Shown: positions 50,101 through 62,475 of the stretch, in pieces
How the letters are laid out: each line of letters starts with the position of its first letter
Numbering within the stretch: the stretch's first letter is position 1
Origin: Citrus sinensis
Lineage: Eukaryota; Streptophyta; Magnoliopsida; Sapindales; Rutaceae
NCBI RefSeq assembly: GCF_022201045.2
Contig: NC_068557.1
Coordinates: forward strand, 558,001-622,000
Reading direction: 5' to 3'
Length of the DNA stretch: 64,000 nt
Made by a program: the position numbers and the translations under genes
The notes under the pieces: model-generated
Seen by the model: only the letters and a program-made list of their open reading frames with translations
What the model was told of the DNA's origin: nothing
The model's database searches: none

Positions 50101-50682
50101 TATCATCAGACATTTTTCAGAGTGATATACATTGAAGAAATTGTACAAAAAATATCTCTGGTTAGCAACTTAGCCACCGAAAGTTGGTAGCATTCAGGCT
50201 TCCACCAACTTGTAGCTTTCATGACAATAAACTACCAATACCAAAATGGAAAATTTTACCATGTAATGGATCCTAATAAATAAGAATATTTAGAATGTTA
50301 CCAAAAGACTCTTTTAATACCAATTTACTTATTTATGTGGTAAATAAAAGGGCGACAAAAATACATATACTTTGTTTTTGAAATTCACATAAATTGCACA
50401 ACAACACATTTTACTAACCTAATTATTTTTTGTTCAGCGACTTGTTTTGTCGGCATTACATAGACAATTTATTTCATTTACCACAACGATCCCAAAATGA
50501 TCCTTAGGTTAAACGACTCGAATCAGCAAATCTCCTAGCGAGTATCACGGTACTAATTACCTTGATTGAAAATTCGCGTGGTCTACGACAAGCAAATTAA
50601 GTCATGCATGCGTCTGGATAAGATTCATGTTAATTAATTGAGAGAAAAAATTCCATCTACAAGCTAGCTAGTCCTATACTCC

Positions 50683-50690
50683 TATATATA
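50683..50690 (+). promoter_or_regulatory. TATA box of protease copy 2
   Basis: TATATATA lies 71-78 bp before the start codon, in the context CTCCTATATATAGC. The same place in copy 1 (28,136-28,149) reads CTCCGAGATATAGC, so the core is disrupted there. Confidence 0.7.
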
Positions 50691-50760
50691 GCTGCGATGT
50701 GTGCTTCAATTTTTCACAACTTGTTAATCAATACATAAAACTATCTTGCAAAAATTAACC

Positions 50761-52099
50761 ATGGTTTTAATATTTGAGAGAAGTGGCAGTTTTAAGATCA
50801 ATACTATTCCCATGTTTATTATTATCATCCTTCTGGTGAGTTGTGCATCACAAGTGGTGTCTTCCAGGTCCACGCATGAACAATCCGTTGTTGAGATGCA
50901 CGAGAAATGGATGGCTCAACACGGACGCAGTTATAAGGACGAGCTGGAGAAGGAAATGCGGTTTAAGATATTCAAGGAGAACCTTGAATACATTGAGAAA
51001 GCCAATAAGGAGGGGAACCGGACGTACAAGTTAGGCACCAATCGGTTTTCGGACTTAACCAACGATGAGTTTCGTGCTTTATACACCGGATACAAGATGC
51101 CAAGCCCGAGCCATCGATCCACAACATCATCCACCTTCAAGTATCAAAACCTGTCCATGACTGATGTTCCAACTAGCCTGGACTGGCGGGACAAAAAAGC
51201 TGTCACTCCTATCAAGGACCAGCAAGAATGCGGTAATAAGCAGAATTATGTTAAGTGAATCATATACTAAATACGAAATTTTTCATGTGACGTTACTGTA
51301 AACATGTGAGAAAGACCGCCCATCTTAATTTTATGAAATGCGGACATCCACACTAGAGAATCACTCGTCATTTTATTTAGAGAGCATTCTCAAGTGCGGA
51401 CTCACGCCTTTACAACACTGTAAAAACACGCTGCCACACACATCTGAGAATGATTTATTAGACTGAATTGCCAGCATTATATTTTGTTGTTTCGTCTAGC
51501 TTATATATGTTTAATCTGGTGCAGGATGCTGTTGGGCATTTTCAGCAGTGGCGGCAGTGGAAGGGATCACTAAAATTAGCGGTGCTAATCTGATTCAACT
51601 TTCGGAGCAACAATTGGTAGACTGCTCGACAAATGGCAACAACGGATGCGGTGGCGGTACCATGGAAAAAGCCTTTGAATATATTATACAAAACCAGGGT
51701 ATTGCCACAGAAGACGAATATCCGTACCAGGCAGTCCAAGGAACTTGCAGTGCCGCACAGAAGGCAGCCGCTGCTAAAATCAGTAATTATGAAGAAGTAC
51801 CCTCGGGTGACGAGCAGGCTTTACTCAAGGCTGTAAGCATGCAGCCAGTATCCATTGGCATTGCTGCCTACACTACAGAATTCAAGTCTTACAAAGAAGG
51901 TATTTTCAATGGAGTATGTGGGACTCAATTGGATCATGCCGTCACTATTGTTGGGTTTGGAACAACTGAAGATGGAGCCAATTACTGGTTAATTAAGAAT
52001 TCATGGGGGGACACTTGGGGTGACGCTGGCTACATGAAGATTCTCAGAGATGAAGGTCTCTGTGGCATCGGCACTCAATCTTCGTATCCACTTGCATGA
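50761..52099 (+). CDS. SAG12-like papain-family cysteine protease, copy 2
   Basis: 348 residues from exons 50,761-51,232 and 51,525-52,099, with the same intron position and phase as copy 1. It shares the signal peptide, I29 propeptide and full catalytic set: Gln in KDQQECG, Cys in CGCCWAFSAV, His in LDHAVTIVGFG, Asn in IKNSWG. It keeps the family consensus where copy 1 does not (WAFSAV, SEQQLVDC, GCGGGTMEKAF) and has an intact TATA box, so it looks like the better-preserved copy. The expected role is protein breakdown in vacuoles or secretory compartments, as for SAG12 in leaf senescence, but expression cannot be inferred. It lies between phytoene synthase and the phytoene synthase pseudogene. 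Confidence 0.93.
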
Positions 52100-53322
52100 G
52101 TACGAACATTATGTATTTGCCACAAAAAGCTGATATATATTTTGTGGTTTTTAATTTATATTTCATAAAATTAAATAATATTTCTAATCTTTACTTAAAC
52201 TATTAATGTTTGTAATTGAATGCCAATATGTGTTTCGCCTGGTATCAGTTAATGTTAAATCTACACATTAAATATCTAAGTTTGCTCTTTGCCGTAACTA
52301 TTGGTTTGCATTTCAACTAATAGATTGTACAGAGAATGTCTCAGGGCCCATGCTAAAAACTTACCTGTCGAATATGAAAAATAATAAGGAGCCCGAAGGT
52401 CGACGGCTCGACACCATGGCAAAGAAAAAATAATAATAATAAATAAGTAAACCGTGCAGGGTTATCCCTACAAGTGTAACTTTATTTTGTTGCCATCATA
52501 TTATATTTTTCAGTTCAAATATCATTGCTCCCAAAAATTGATGGCATTTAGGCCATCACCAATTTGTAGCTTTCATGGTCATGAGAATAAATTAATGAGT
52601 TGATTCATCTTGAGTTAGTTTCAATTATGCTACTAGTCGATCATCTATATAATATATGCACACGCAACACAATCAAGAGTTGAAAACACTGAAATTAGAA
52701 ACTTGTATGAATTTTGTTTTCAGATTCACTCTTTCTATTGTCTCTTCAGTTTCAAAAATGAAAGTTCACGTCAACTTGCTTCGAGACGATAAAGTAAGCA
52801 AGTAGAGCAAGAATATTCATACATATGAAAAGATAATATTTCTTTTTCAAGAATCGAAAAGAACAATATATTTTCAATGAGAAACAGAATTGTTTAATAA
52901 GCGGCAAAAATGAATTCTTTTTGAACATTTGTAAGTCAAAATATTTATGACTTTTATCGTATTTGAAATTATGCCCGATTCCAATTTTATATATTATGAC
53001 ATGACAGTACGTCTTGATGTTGGTAATTAATTAAGGATTCTTCATGCGACTCTTATTAATATTATAGATATCAAAATTCGTCGCAGCTTTTGCACGATTT
53101 CCTCCGTCCAAATAAATGTGTGCATGTATTTCGCATTATAAAGCTTTTACCACACGCCATGACTTCGCTCATAACTCTTCTGTAACTTAATTATTTAGCT
53201 CTTGAATAAAACATGAAATTTCTGTTCCACGTGCATTTATAATAGTACAAGGTTAAAATTTATATTACATATTATTATAGAAAAAGTTTGAGAATAGTAT
53301 TTCTTATGGTTTGTTGATGCAG

Positions 53323-54584
53323 GAGCCTTGTTAATGACAGAGGAGAGGCGGAAAGCAATATGGGCAATTTGCGGTAAGAAATAACCCGGAAACTTGTTGT
53401 GCAAGAAATGAAATGACATTTGCAGATAAAAATGTGAATAAAATTAACACTATTACTTGACTAGATGAATCATGTTTTCACGTCTAGACTCTTCGATGAA
53501 TCAATTTCGGGGCTAAAATTCTGTCTAGAGTCTGGTGCAGGAGAACCGATGAGCTAATTGATGGCCCGAATGCTACTTACTGGGCTCTGTAGTTCTTGAT
53601 AGATGGGAAGAGAGACTGCAAGACATTTTTTATGGGCGCCCGTATGACATGCTTGATGCTGCTCTCACTGATGCGGTTTTCAAGTTTCCTTTAGACATCA
53701 AGGTGCTTAAATTACAAGTTTCAAAAGCTATTTTCTATGAAAATCAAGACAAAATATAATGATCTAATGGATTTTTTTCCCCCTTTATTCCTCCATGACT
53801 GCCTTTTAGAGACATGATTGAAGAGATGAGAATGGATACAAGAAAGTTCAGATATGAAAACCTTCAAGAGCTTTATCTTTACTGCTACTATGTGGCTGGT
53901 ACCGTAGGCCTGATGAGTGTTCCAGTAATGGGAATTGCACCAGATTCTTCATCTTCTGCACAAAGTATATACAATGGGGCACTCAATTTGGGTGTTGGAA
54001 ATCAATTGACAAACTTTCTTAGAGATGTTGGAGAGGAGTAAGTTTCAACATATCAAAACAGCGCAATATATATGCTAAGAGTTATTCAAATTTTAATTTC
54101 TTCAACTCAATTCATTTTTATGCATGTCAGTGCTTCAAGAGGGAGAGTTTATCTTCCTCAAGATAAGCTTGCACAATTTGTATTATGCGACAAGGATGTT
54201 TTCGCTAGAAAAGTCACTGATAACTGGAGAGAGTTCATGAAAGAGCAAATTAAAAGAGCGAGAACTTTCTTTAACATGGCTGAGGAAGGAGCTTCACAGC
54301 TTGACAAGGATAGCCGTTGGCCGGTGAGTTTTTCAATATATTAGACACCCCTTATATAAAAGGCCCTGTGAAATTGCTCTGTAGATGTTGATCTGTTGAT
54401 TGATGGTGATTTGCAGGTTTGGTCATCCCTGTTAATATATAGAGAGATTTTGGATGCTATTGAGGAAAATGACTATGACAACTTGACAAAAAGAGCCTAT
54501 GTTGGAAGGATGAAGAAATATCTAATGTTGCCACAGGCATACAATAGAACTCAATCAAAAGGTAGTCTGATTTTTCCCTACTGA
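53323..54584 (+). pseudogene. Phytoene synthase pseudogene (exons 2-6)
   Basis: A direct copy of 47,261-48,542. Exon equivalents are 53,323-53,373, 53,531-53,702, 53,802-54,037, 54,131-54,323 and 54,417-54,584. Exon 1, including the transit peptide and start, is absent. Exon 3 is one base shorter (172 against 173 nt: 'acttactgggctc' for 'acttacatgggctc'), which shifts the frame just after the first Asp-rich motif. The acceptor before exon 4 has changed from ACAG to ACTG. Some substitutions hit conserved sites ([16 protein letters not shown]). Exons 5 and 6 remain very similar to the parent. Introns are retained, so this is a segmental and not a processed copy. Confidence 0.92.
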
Positions 54585-55058
54585 TCAGGATTTTCAGAAT
54601 CCAGCAAATGGGAAAGAAACCGCAAATGACATATTTTATAGAGAAGAATTAAAACTTGTATACTGACTGTCTAATATTGCTTGTGAATGTAAATTAAGTT
54701 GAATACAAGATAACATTGTCAGAATGATATTATTCACAAGACTATTCAATTAATTCTTTTAATATAAAGTAGGCATGCAATTGAAAGCATTTATAGTACT
54801 GAAAGTTTTTTTTTTTTTGTTATATTGGTATATTTCAATTAAAATTCTACTTATATTTAGAATAAAAAATTGATCGGGACTCTCCATGATAATTTTATTA
54901 TGGCGTAGCCCTAATTTATACTCTCACATAATACCAAACAGATATCTATTCGATTTTAAATTATGGGGAGATAATTTTATCCCTACCTAATTTCATTGAA
55001 GAAGAAAGAAGTTGACTGCCAGCCATAACTGGGACCTTAAGTGCATGAGTTGTGCAAA

Positions 55059-55486
55059 TAGGGATGGCAAAAAGTGGCCCAGACCCACATTTAGATAAGC
55101 ATAAGTTGTAGGGCTAAGCCGAGCTTGGACTTTGTTTATTTTTTTAAAATTTTTAAAATTATTATAAATTTGAAATGAATTAATGATTAACAAGTTGTTA
55201 TAATCATAAATAAACTAAAGAAAATGAATATTTTAAAATAAAATAATAAATAAAGCAAATAAAAGTTTAATTTTTTTTAATACTGAATTCTCTAATTCAA
55301 GCAGTCACTTAATTACTTAATGAACAAGAGAGAATTAATATTATAATTTTAGTTTTTTTTCAATCATTATTAATTTATAAATTAAGAATTTAGTTTTTAT
55401 TTTTATTTGTATGCTATTTTTTATTTTTTAGTTATATTATTCTAATTTATAAATTTAGAATAATCTGAACTTTTTTACCCACCCTA
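55059..55486. mobile_element. Candidate hAT-type MITE
   Basis: The left end TAGGGATGGCAAAAAGTGG and the reverse complement of the right end TAGGGTGGGTAAAAAAGT are similar. The flanks TGTGCAAA (55,051-55,058) and AGTGCTAA (55,487-55,494) match at 6 of 8 positions, consistent with a decayed 8-bp hAT duplication. The 428-bp interior is AT-rich and non-coding. Confidence 0.5.
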
Positions 55487-55629
55487 AGTGCTAATGGGTG
55501 CGAGCCCATTGGCTAGTACAGAAAGCACTGAAATTAGAAACTTGAATGAATTCTGATTTCAGATTCGATGATTCTCTGACTGTCTTCTGAAATGAAATTT
55601 TCACACATGTCAAATCATAAATTTTTATA

Positions 55630-56317
55630 GGAAAAATATCCACTGTTCACCCGCTTTTTTCAATTTTTTCAAAAATACACAATTTTTTATTATTAAAATT
55701 CACCTAAAGTTATATTTTTTTTCACTTTTCCACTTCCATTTGAAATCCGTTAAGAACACTAACGGAAACTTAAAAAAATGACCATTTTTTCCCCCAAAAC
55801 GAAAATGATAATTTTACCCTAAAAATTACCAAAAATAATCAGATTAAATCTAAATATTTTCCCCATTGGTCAATGAGGAAATTAATTCCACAACCATCAA
55901 ATACATGTTTTTTTTTATAAATATGTCTGTAATTAGAATGCTAAATTATAACAGTAGTATTAAAAATAGTCAAATCTCACAAACCATTAATTGAATTTAA
56001 GATAAGTAGAGTTTTATTATTTATTGAGTTATAATCTCTAGTAGTTAAGATTTTTTTGTACTTCATTAACGTACAAATAATGATATTAATCATTAAATCT
56101 AATTATTTTTGGTATTTTTTAGGTTGAAATTGTAATTTTTGTTTTGGGGGTAAAATGGTCATTTTTTTTAAGTTTCCTTTAGTTTTCTTAACGGATTCCA
56201 AACGGAAGTGGAAAAGTGAAACAAAATGTAACTTTCGGTGGATTCCAGTAAAAAAAAAAAAGAATTGTGTATTTTTGAAAAAGTTGGAAAAAACGGGTAG
56301 ACGGTGTATATTTTCTC
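55630..56317. mobile_element. Mutator-like foldback element, 688 bp
   Basis: The terminal inverted repeats are long, about 230-250 bp each. The left end GGAAAAATATCCACTGTTCA corresponds to the reverse complement of the right end, GAGAAAATATACACCGTCTA. Pairing continues through 'cacttttccacttcc' / 'ggaagtggaaaagtg' and 'ccccaaaac' / 'gttttgggg'. The target duplication ATTTTTATA is exact on both sides (55,621-55,629 and 56,318-56,326), 9 bp long as expected for Mutator-like elements. The middle (about 55,880-56,095) is unique. No transposase frame exists, so it is non-autonomous. Confidence 0.88.
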
Positions 56318-56714
56318 ATTTTTATATTCCAGAATCTTTCCAACTAAATTGTCAATGGGAAATAAAATTGCCAACCATGTAACTGTTGCACGATACCCCC
56401 ATTTTTCTTCTTCTGACATCTTTCAATGGTAGGATGCTTTGATTTGATAATTAACAATACACTCCTTGTTGTATATTGAAATTTAAAAAAAATTAAAATT
56501 TTCAAATTTTTAACACATAAATTCATATTGTTTCAAATTTGTAAATAATATAAACAATTAAAAAATGGGTCAGTTGTCTTAACTTAAAAAATCAACTTCA
56601 AACTAAACATCAACATCTAACCCTCTATTTTCTTTGATGTAAGGAGTGAAATAAGAGATGATTGGACATTAAAATTCAATTAATAAATTAACTTGAAAAA
56701 AAAAACATGATATT

Positions 56715-58310
56715 TGATAAGTGCATATTTTCCATATATTTTTTTATTAATTTCTCCATCTTTTTCTTGTTTTGATATTAAATATTCTAGTTATTTTAGT
56801 TAATTTTTAATTGAATAAGGAATTAATTAATATACATATTTTACCCTTTATTATATATTTGCTAGTTATTTTTATTTCTTATTTTTAATTAATTGTATTA
56901 TTTTATTGAATAGGGAATTAATTGGAGATTGTGGATAAAAAGGGCATGAAGAAGTTCAAATTGAGAAGGATTAAAGATTAAATTGGAAGACAAAAATACA
57001 GTCAAGAATTGATAGAACCGAGTGGAAGAAATCAAAGCAATTAATCCAATTGAGAAATGTTGAATAATTAAAAGATTTAATTTTTCCAATTGGCAATTGG
57101 AGTGCACGTGCATGGCATTGCAAAAGTGGAAAGCAATTTAAATGGGCCCGCAATTGGAATTAATGGCTTTTGGTGGCGTTAAATTGGAAAAAGGATTTCA
57201 ATTAGAATTGAAAAAGGATTTCTTTAGAATTTTTGGAGAAGAATTCGGTCAACTAGCATTATAAAAGGAGAGCCGCCAGAGAGCGAGAGAAAGGGAGGAG
57301 ATCGGCAGCAAGAGGATTTGAGGAACCAGCAGCCGCAAGAAGGAAAAGAAGGGAGAAACCGAAAAGTAGTTGAAGAAAAAGGCAGCCGCTTGAATTAATC
57401 TTTATGATTGGTTTTGTCAATTTTCTTATTCCCAATTCAATTATGTTAGGCTAGATTTTTATTTGGTTGAGGGTGAATTCAAAACTCCGAACATGTCACA
57501 TGATTAATTTTTAATTTTTATCATTCAATTTATTTAATTGAGATTGTTTATGTTCTTCTATAATTAATGTTCATGGTTTATTCTTATTTTATTTGAGTGG
57601 CCAATTAGATAGGACTTGAATAAATTCTATTGCTAGATTAAAATTCTCGATCCGTAATTGTCTTAATATTTTAATCATTAGTAGCAGGTTGGAATCAATG
57701 ATTTCAATTGGAGAACATAACCTAGGTTAAATAATCTGAACTTGTGTATTTATTGCCTAGATCAACCTAATATCTTTATATGTTTAATGCTTCCATTATC
57801 TTAAATTTAAAGAGCTTGTTTTAAATTATTTAATGGTTAGAGATTAGGTAAAGATCTTGTTTTGCCTAACGACACACTAAGGAAAGATTGAGATTAACAG
57901 AGTTTATTATTGTCTACGGTTGATAGTTTCAATATAAATTGATGATAGAATTGATATATTATGTGCATGTTTGGTGGTGGCGAATGATCCTTTAACCAAA
58001 GTTTTCATCATTATTATTTCTTTCTCCTTAATTAGAGTTTTTATTAAATTCTTGTTCGTAGTTTTAATTTATTTATTTCTTACTATTTAGTTAAAAATTC
58101 ATAAACCCCTTTTTATTTATAATTGGCATTTTTCTTTAGTTAGATTAATTTATATTATTACTACTATTATTTTATTTTAAATCTTCCTTTAGAGTTGATA
58201 ATAAATATAACTAGCATAGCCTCTGTGGGATCGATCCTTACTCGCTCTGTACTAATTATTTATATTAGTGGTAAGGTTTTAAATTTGGTGCACCTTAATG
58301 ACACTACCAA
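56715..58310. mobile_element. Probable solo LTR of a Ty3-type element
   Basis: The segment begins TGATAAGTGCATATTTTCC, a start common in plant Ty3-type LTRs, and ends near 'tctgtgggatcgatcctta', 'ctcgctctgtacta' and 'ttggtgca', a familiar LTR-end pattern. TATAAAAGG at 57,261 is followed by a GA-rich leader-like stretch. No internal domain is seen on either side and I could not find a clean target duplication, so solo-LTR status and exact ends are tentative. A non-coding transcript unit is an alternative. Confidence 0.4.
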
Positions 58311-59053
58311 TATTACTAAAATAAATATTAAATAAATAATTATAAAAATTACTTATTTTCTTTTCTTTCCTTGCACTTCGTGTGCCCTTTTGCATATAGA
58401 TTGGACTTTAAATAAAAATAACTATAATTTAATTTAATTTAATTTCAAAGTTATTTGTCACTAAAAAACAACAAAACTTAAATTTTATTCATAAATCTAA
58501 ACCAATATGACATCAATCACTTCTAATTGATAGATTTAATTTATTATTTTAATTTATTCAATTGCCATGTCCTCGTAATTGTCATCTAGATATTCGATTC
58601 AAGTTATTGTATATTTTTTTGTTGTGATGTGACAAATAATTGAGGTAGTTGTTGATTAATGATATTTTTATTTTAAAGGGGTTGCTCACTAATGGTTGAT
58701 TAATTATTTAAATGGAGAAAAAGAGACAAATATCTAAATATGGAGAAGAGGAAAAGAGAATAGAAAAATAAAATTATCATAATACTTATGAATAAATTAT
58801 ACACAAAAAAGAAAGTAGGGGGTCAAAAAAGATAAAACAAACTGTAGCACCATGCAACAGTTGTACCATAGTTTTATCCTAAATTAGAATTGAAACAGAT
58901 GTAAGAAAAAATGACATGTTGATAGAAAAATGTGGAATGGAAAAATCAAAGTGTAGATATATATAATTGAAGAACCAAACTACATGGTGAAAAATCATTG
59001 CAATTGTAAATTAATTTAAATGTACCCCTTTGTACTATCAAATTATTAATAAT

Positions 59054-59866
59054 TCAAAAGTGCTAGCGACAGTCACCAGCATCACTTGCTTCTACAGTTG
59101 CTAGCCTTGCTTCAAGCCACCTATACTTTTATTTGCTTTTTGTTTTACAATAAATGTGTTAATTATAAGACCCTTTCTTTTCCATTTTATTTTAAAATTG
59201 TCATGGGCATCCTTCATCCATTTATGCACATTCTCTCCAAAAACATTTCGCACACACACTCTCTCTAAAAATATGAATAAAACACACTTTTCTCTCAAGT
59301 CAAAATGTTCGCGGGGGGGGGTTGGGTTGGAGGAGCTACTATCACTTGTAAAATTTAATTCCAAATTCTGATTTTATTAAATACAAAAATTGATTATTGA
59401 TTTTTAATCTTCAGATTTTCTAATTTTTTGAACTGATTTCTATAACAAAAGACACAAATAAAAAATCTTAATAAATAAATTTTAATTTCATCTTTCATAT
59501 CTAAATTCTCTCAGTAATATACATTTTTTTTCAAAGTCTTACAAACAAAATCTCGTTTATAAACTTGTTGACAGAATTTATAAGTTTATAAATTATATAT
59601 TGTCGAGAGAATTAAATATGAAAGACGAATTTAAAAATCATTTATTAAGTTTTCAAATTGGGTCTTTTGTTTTGGAAATTAGTTAAAAAAAAATCTGAAG
59701 ATTAAAAATCAATACTAAATTTTGGCATTTAACAAAATTAGAATTGGAATTAAATTTTGCAAGTGATAATAAAACAATTAAAGAGCAAATAAAAGTGCAC
59801 GTGGCTCGACGAAAGGCCAGTAACTATAAGAGTTAGTGATGCTAGGGACTGTCGCGGGCACTTCTC
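59054..59866. mobile_element. Foldback element of 813 bp with 8-bp duplication
   Basis: The left arm (TCAAAAGTGCTAGCGACAGT ... 'agcatcactt', 'acagttgctagcc', 'ttttatttgct') is matched by the right arm in reverse complement ('gagaagtgcccgcgacagtc', 'tagcatcactaac', 'ttttatttgct'). The complementary zone extends inward through 'taaaatttaattccaaattc' and 'gaattggaattaaattttgc'. TTAATAAT flanks both ends (59,046-59,053 and 59,867-59,874), an 8-bp duplication that fits hAT, though an AT-rich octamer could be coincidence. No transposase is encoded. Confidence 0.7.
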
Positions 59867-60126
59867 TTAATAATGTGCAGTGAGTACTTGCAAAAAAGTA
59901 TTGATGAAAAATTGAAGATGAGGGAAATGAATATTGGGACCTGGGTGCTGGCTTTTGAAATTTCTTAAAAATGATTTTAAAAAAAACTTAAGCGGTCAAG
60001 GTTCAAACCTGGGTGCTGGCTTAAAAGTGTTTGGCGACATATTAAGTTTTACAGCTATATGAATGAAATTATATGAATAACGATTTTTTTTTTTCAATTA
60101 TGTCCAATATCCAGGTGTTTATCATT

Positions 60127-60470
60127 AGTTTATAAACTAAATGCTTAATAAACTATTTACTATTATTTTTTAAATATAATTTTCGTTGCTGTTCTCAACT
60201 TCATAATATCACGTAAATATGCATGGTTTATATGTAATTCAAAAAAACTTTAATTTCAAAGTGAAGATATGATGGAAAATAAAAATATAGCGATCACTGA
60301 GACTGGGATTTTTGGTATAAAGCAGTAATGACAAGAGTTCAAAAGATTGAAAGGCTAGCAAGTTTAAGATCCCAGTTATTAGTAATTATAAGGCTATTGA
60401 AAGTGAAGATCATCATGTGTTTTAGTGGGGAACAAATGTAATAATTTCAAAAGTAACAAAATCTATTACA
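60127..60470. repeat. Dispersed repeat, partner of 26,100-26,490
   Basis: Diverged copy sharing 'agtttataaactaaatgctt', 'aaactatttactattattt', 'attgaaagtgaagatcatca' and 'ggggaacaaatgt' with 26,100-26,490, in the same orientation. There is no coding potential. Confidence 0.6.
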
Positions 60471-61829
60471 CTCCCATAGGATCCAGCTTCCTTGTACCAA
60501 GTAGTTTCATAGTTGTTTTCAATAGACTTTCTTCTAAAGAGGGTGCTCAGAAAGTAATAAGTAAAGCTAGGACAACAAATTACTTCGTGATTTCATTGAT
60601 TGCTAGCCCTCAATATTTTGAAGTCAGTGATTGCTGTTTTTACCGAAAAAAGCCAATATTGTTTTCACTTTTCAATATAATGGGAGATTGATTCGTGGGG
60701 CCACGGGAATTAGTCTCGAATGACCATTTTGACTTCTCTAACAAAATAAATTTTTTTAAATAAATAATCACTATAATTAAAATATAGATAATAATGATGA
60801 CAATAGTTTATTTATGCTTTTTAGTAATTTGTTACAATCTAATTCATTTTGATCCCGATTTTAAGACAAAGTAAACACATTAATAACAATGCAGCTCATT
60901 CTGACTCTTATTCATACAGATCAAGTAAATAACTTATTTATTCCATTCTAGCTTATTCTCATTCTTTCTTATTCTGATTTTAGTTTTGTAAATGCACCAT
61001 TAATGTTTGCAAGAAATAAGGGTCTCATCACTAAATTACGATCATTATAACTAATAGCTAAGTAAAAATATCTTGTTGACACACTTAAGTCACTTGCTAT
61101 GTTACTCATTTTTAGGAATTTTTTTTTTAGGTTGTAAATTACATTGATTATAACTTAAGGAATGCCTAAAATTAAGTTTGTTTTATCTCTTAACCCTTCA
61201 AAATTCACATATTTTGTTAATTTTTCTTTTGGGTGCACTGGTGTTTTTAATTATGGTGGGAAAAGTTGAAGTATGTCATAACTAGTGCGAGATAAAATAA
61301 AAATTTCCGTAACATAAACTATAAAGATTACTAAAAGAGGGATATGTCTTTACCTTATTTATGTATTTGTTTTCGCCTACTATGGAGCATGTCCAAAGTA
61401 GAACAAGTGTTTTAAGCACTGATGAATCAAAACCAGTGATTGTTTTGATGATTAGAACTAAATAATACATATGGCTGGAAATTCTTAACTTACTACAAAG
61501 TTAAGGAATTGTAATGGATAAAGAAATATAACACACGTGATACTCTGAGTTGGAAGTCCTTAACCGTTGCCTAATAAGTACAAAGTTGACCAATGGTATT
61601 TTACCACTTCTATGACTCTTACCCCACTTCACATTCTTTAACTTTGCGGCTCTCTCTCCCAACCCAATCTATTAGGTAGTATTAACTTGTCATTTCATGG
61701 TCAGCACGGTCCCCCTACACACACGACAAGAGATGAGGATTGAGGAGTGCTAGGGCAGTCGCTCGCGCGCGGCTTTCCTTGGATGAGTCTTAGAGCGTGA
61801 CCAAAATATGTCGGTTCATTAAACTAGAA

Positions 61830-62475
61830 AAGTACTCATATTTTATTTTTTTACACCCTCCACTTGAGCTGCAAAAATTACAACGCTACCTTTGTCTTCT
61901 TTGAAAAATTTTATCTTATAAATTAAGTAATTGACCAATACAAAATGTTCATCACACCATCCACTTCATTAGAATGGCCCCACGCTGGCCTTCCGCGTCA
62001 ACCAGTGCACCCCGATGCACCAACTTGCATCATCATTCACAGTTACGCTGGTGACCACAATTGCTCATCAACTTTGGTTCGTTGATTGAATTAGGCTCTT
62101 ATCTTTAGACATATCATAATCTTATAATAATTTTATGTTATTTTTAAAAATTTTAAAAATTTTAAATTATTAAATGCTTTAATAAAACTAATGGCAAAAA
62201 AGAATGTGGATTGGGGCTTTAGTCAGAATTTGAGATAATTTAGAAGAATTTTTTTGGGTGAAATCTAATCAGTGTAATAATTACTAAAAAAAAATGAAAA
62301 ACAAAACTGCAAAAGATAGGAGCATAATTCAATCAATGAACCGAAGTTGATGAGCAATTGTGGTCACCAACGTAACTGTGAATGATAAGGAGACAAGGGT
62401 AGCGTTGTAATTTTTGAAGCTAAAGCGGAGGGGGTGTGTGTGTGTGTATAAATAAACTACGAGTGCTTCTCTCAC
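61830..62475. mobile_element. Foldback MITE with asymmetric arms
   Basis: Two sets of inverted matches nest around a centre near 62,210. The outer pair is 'aaaaattacaacgctacctt' (about 61,875) with 'agggtagcgttgtaattttt' (about 62,396). The inner pair is 'attcacagttacgctggtga' (62,034) plus 'ccacaattgctcatcaactt' with 'gagcaattgtggtcaccaac' and 'gtaactgtgaatgat' (62,350-62,385). The left arm carries about 120 bp (61,906-62,025) absent from the right arm. Ends resemble AAAGTACTCAT and its counterpart GAAGCACTCGT. The superfamily is not clear. Confidence 0.65.

Larger units (their letters stand above)
50107..52660 (+). repeat. Protease duplication block, copy 2
   Basis: Partner of 27,937-30,107. 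Similarity runs from 'tttttcagagtgatata' to 'tcatctatataatat', with an extra segment at about 50,190-50,525 that has no counterpart in copy 1. The two blocks lie 22.5 kb apart in direct orientation. Confidence 0.85.

Noticed and set aside
53323-54584. Second functional phytoene synthase
   Set aside because: It lacks exon 1, has a shifted exon 3 and has lost the exon 4 acceptor.
60425-60691. 88-codon plus-strand frame
   Set aside because: Low-complexity composition, overlap with a dispersed repeat, no recognisable motif and no splice or promoter context.
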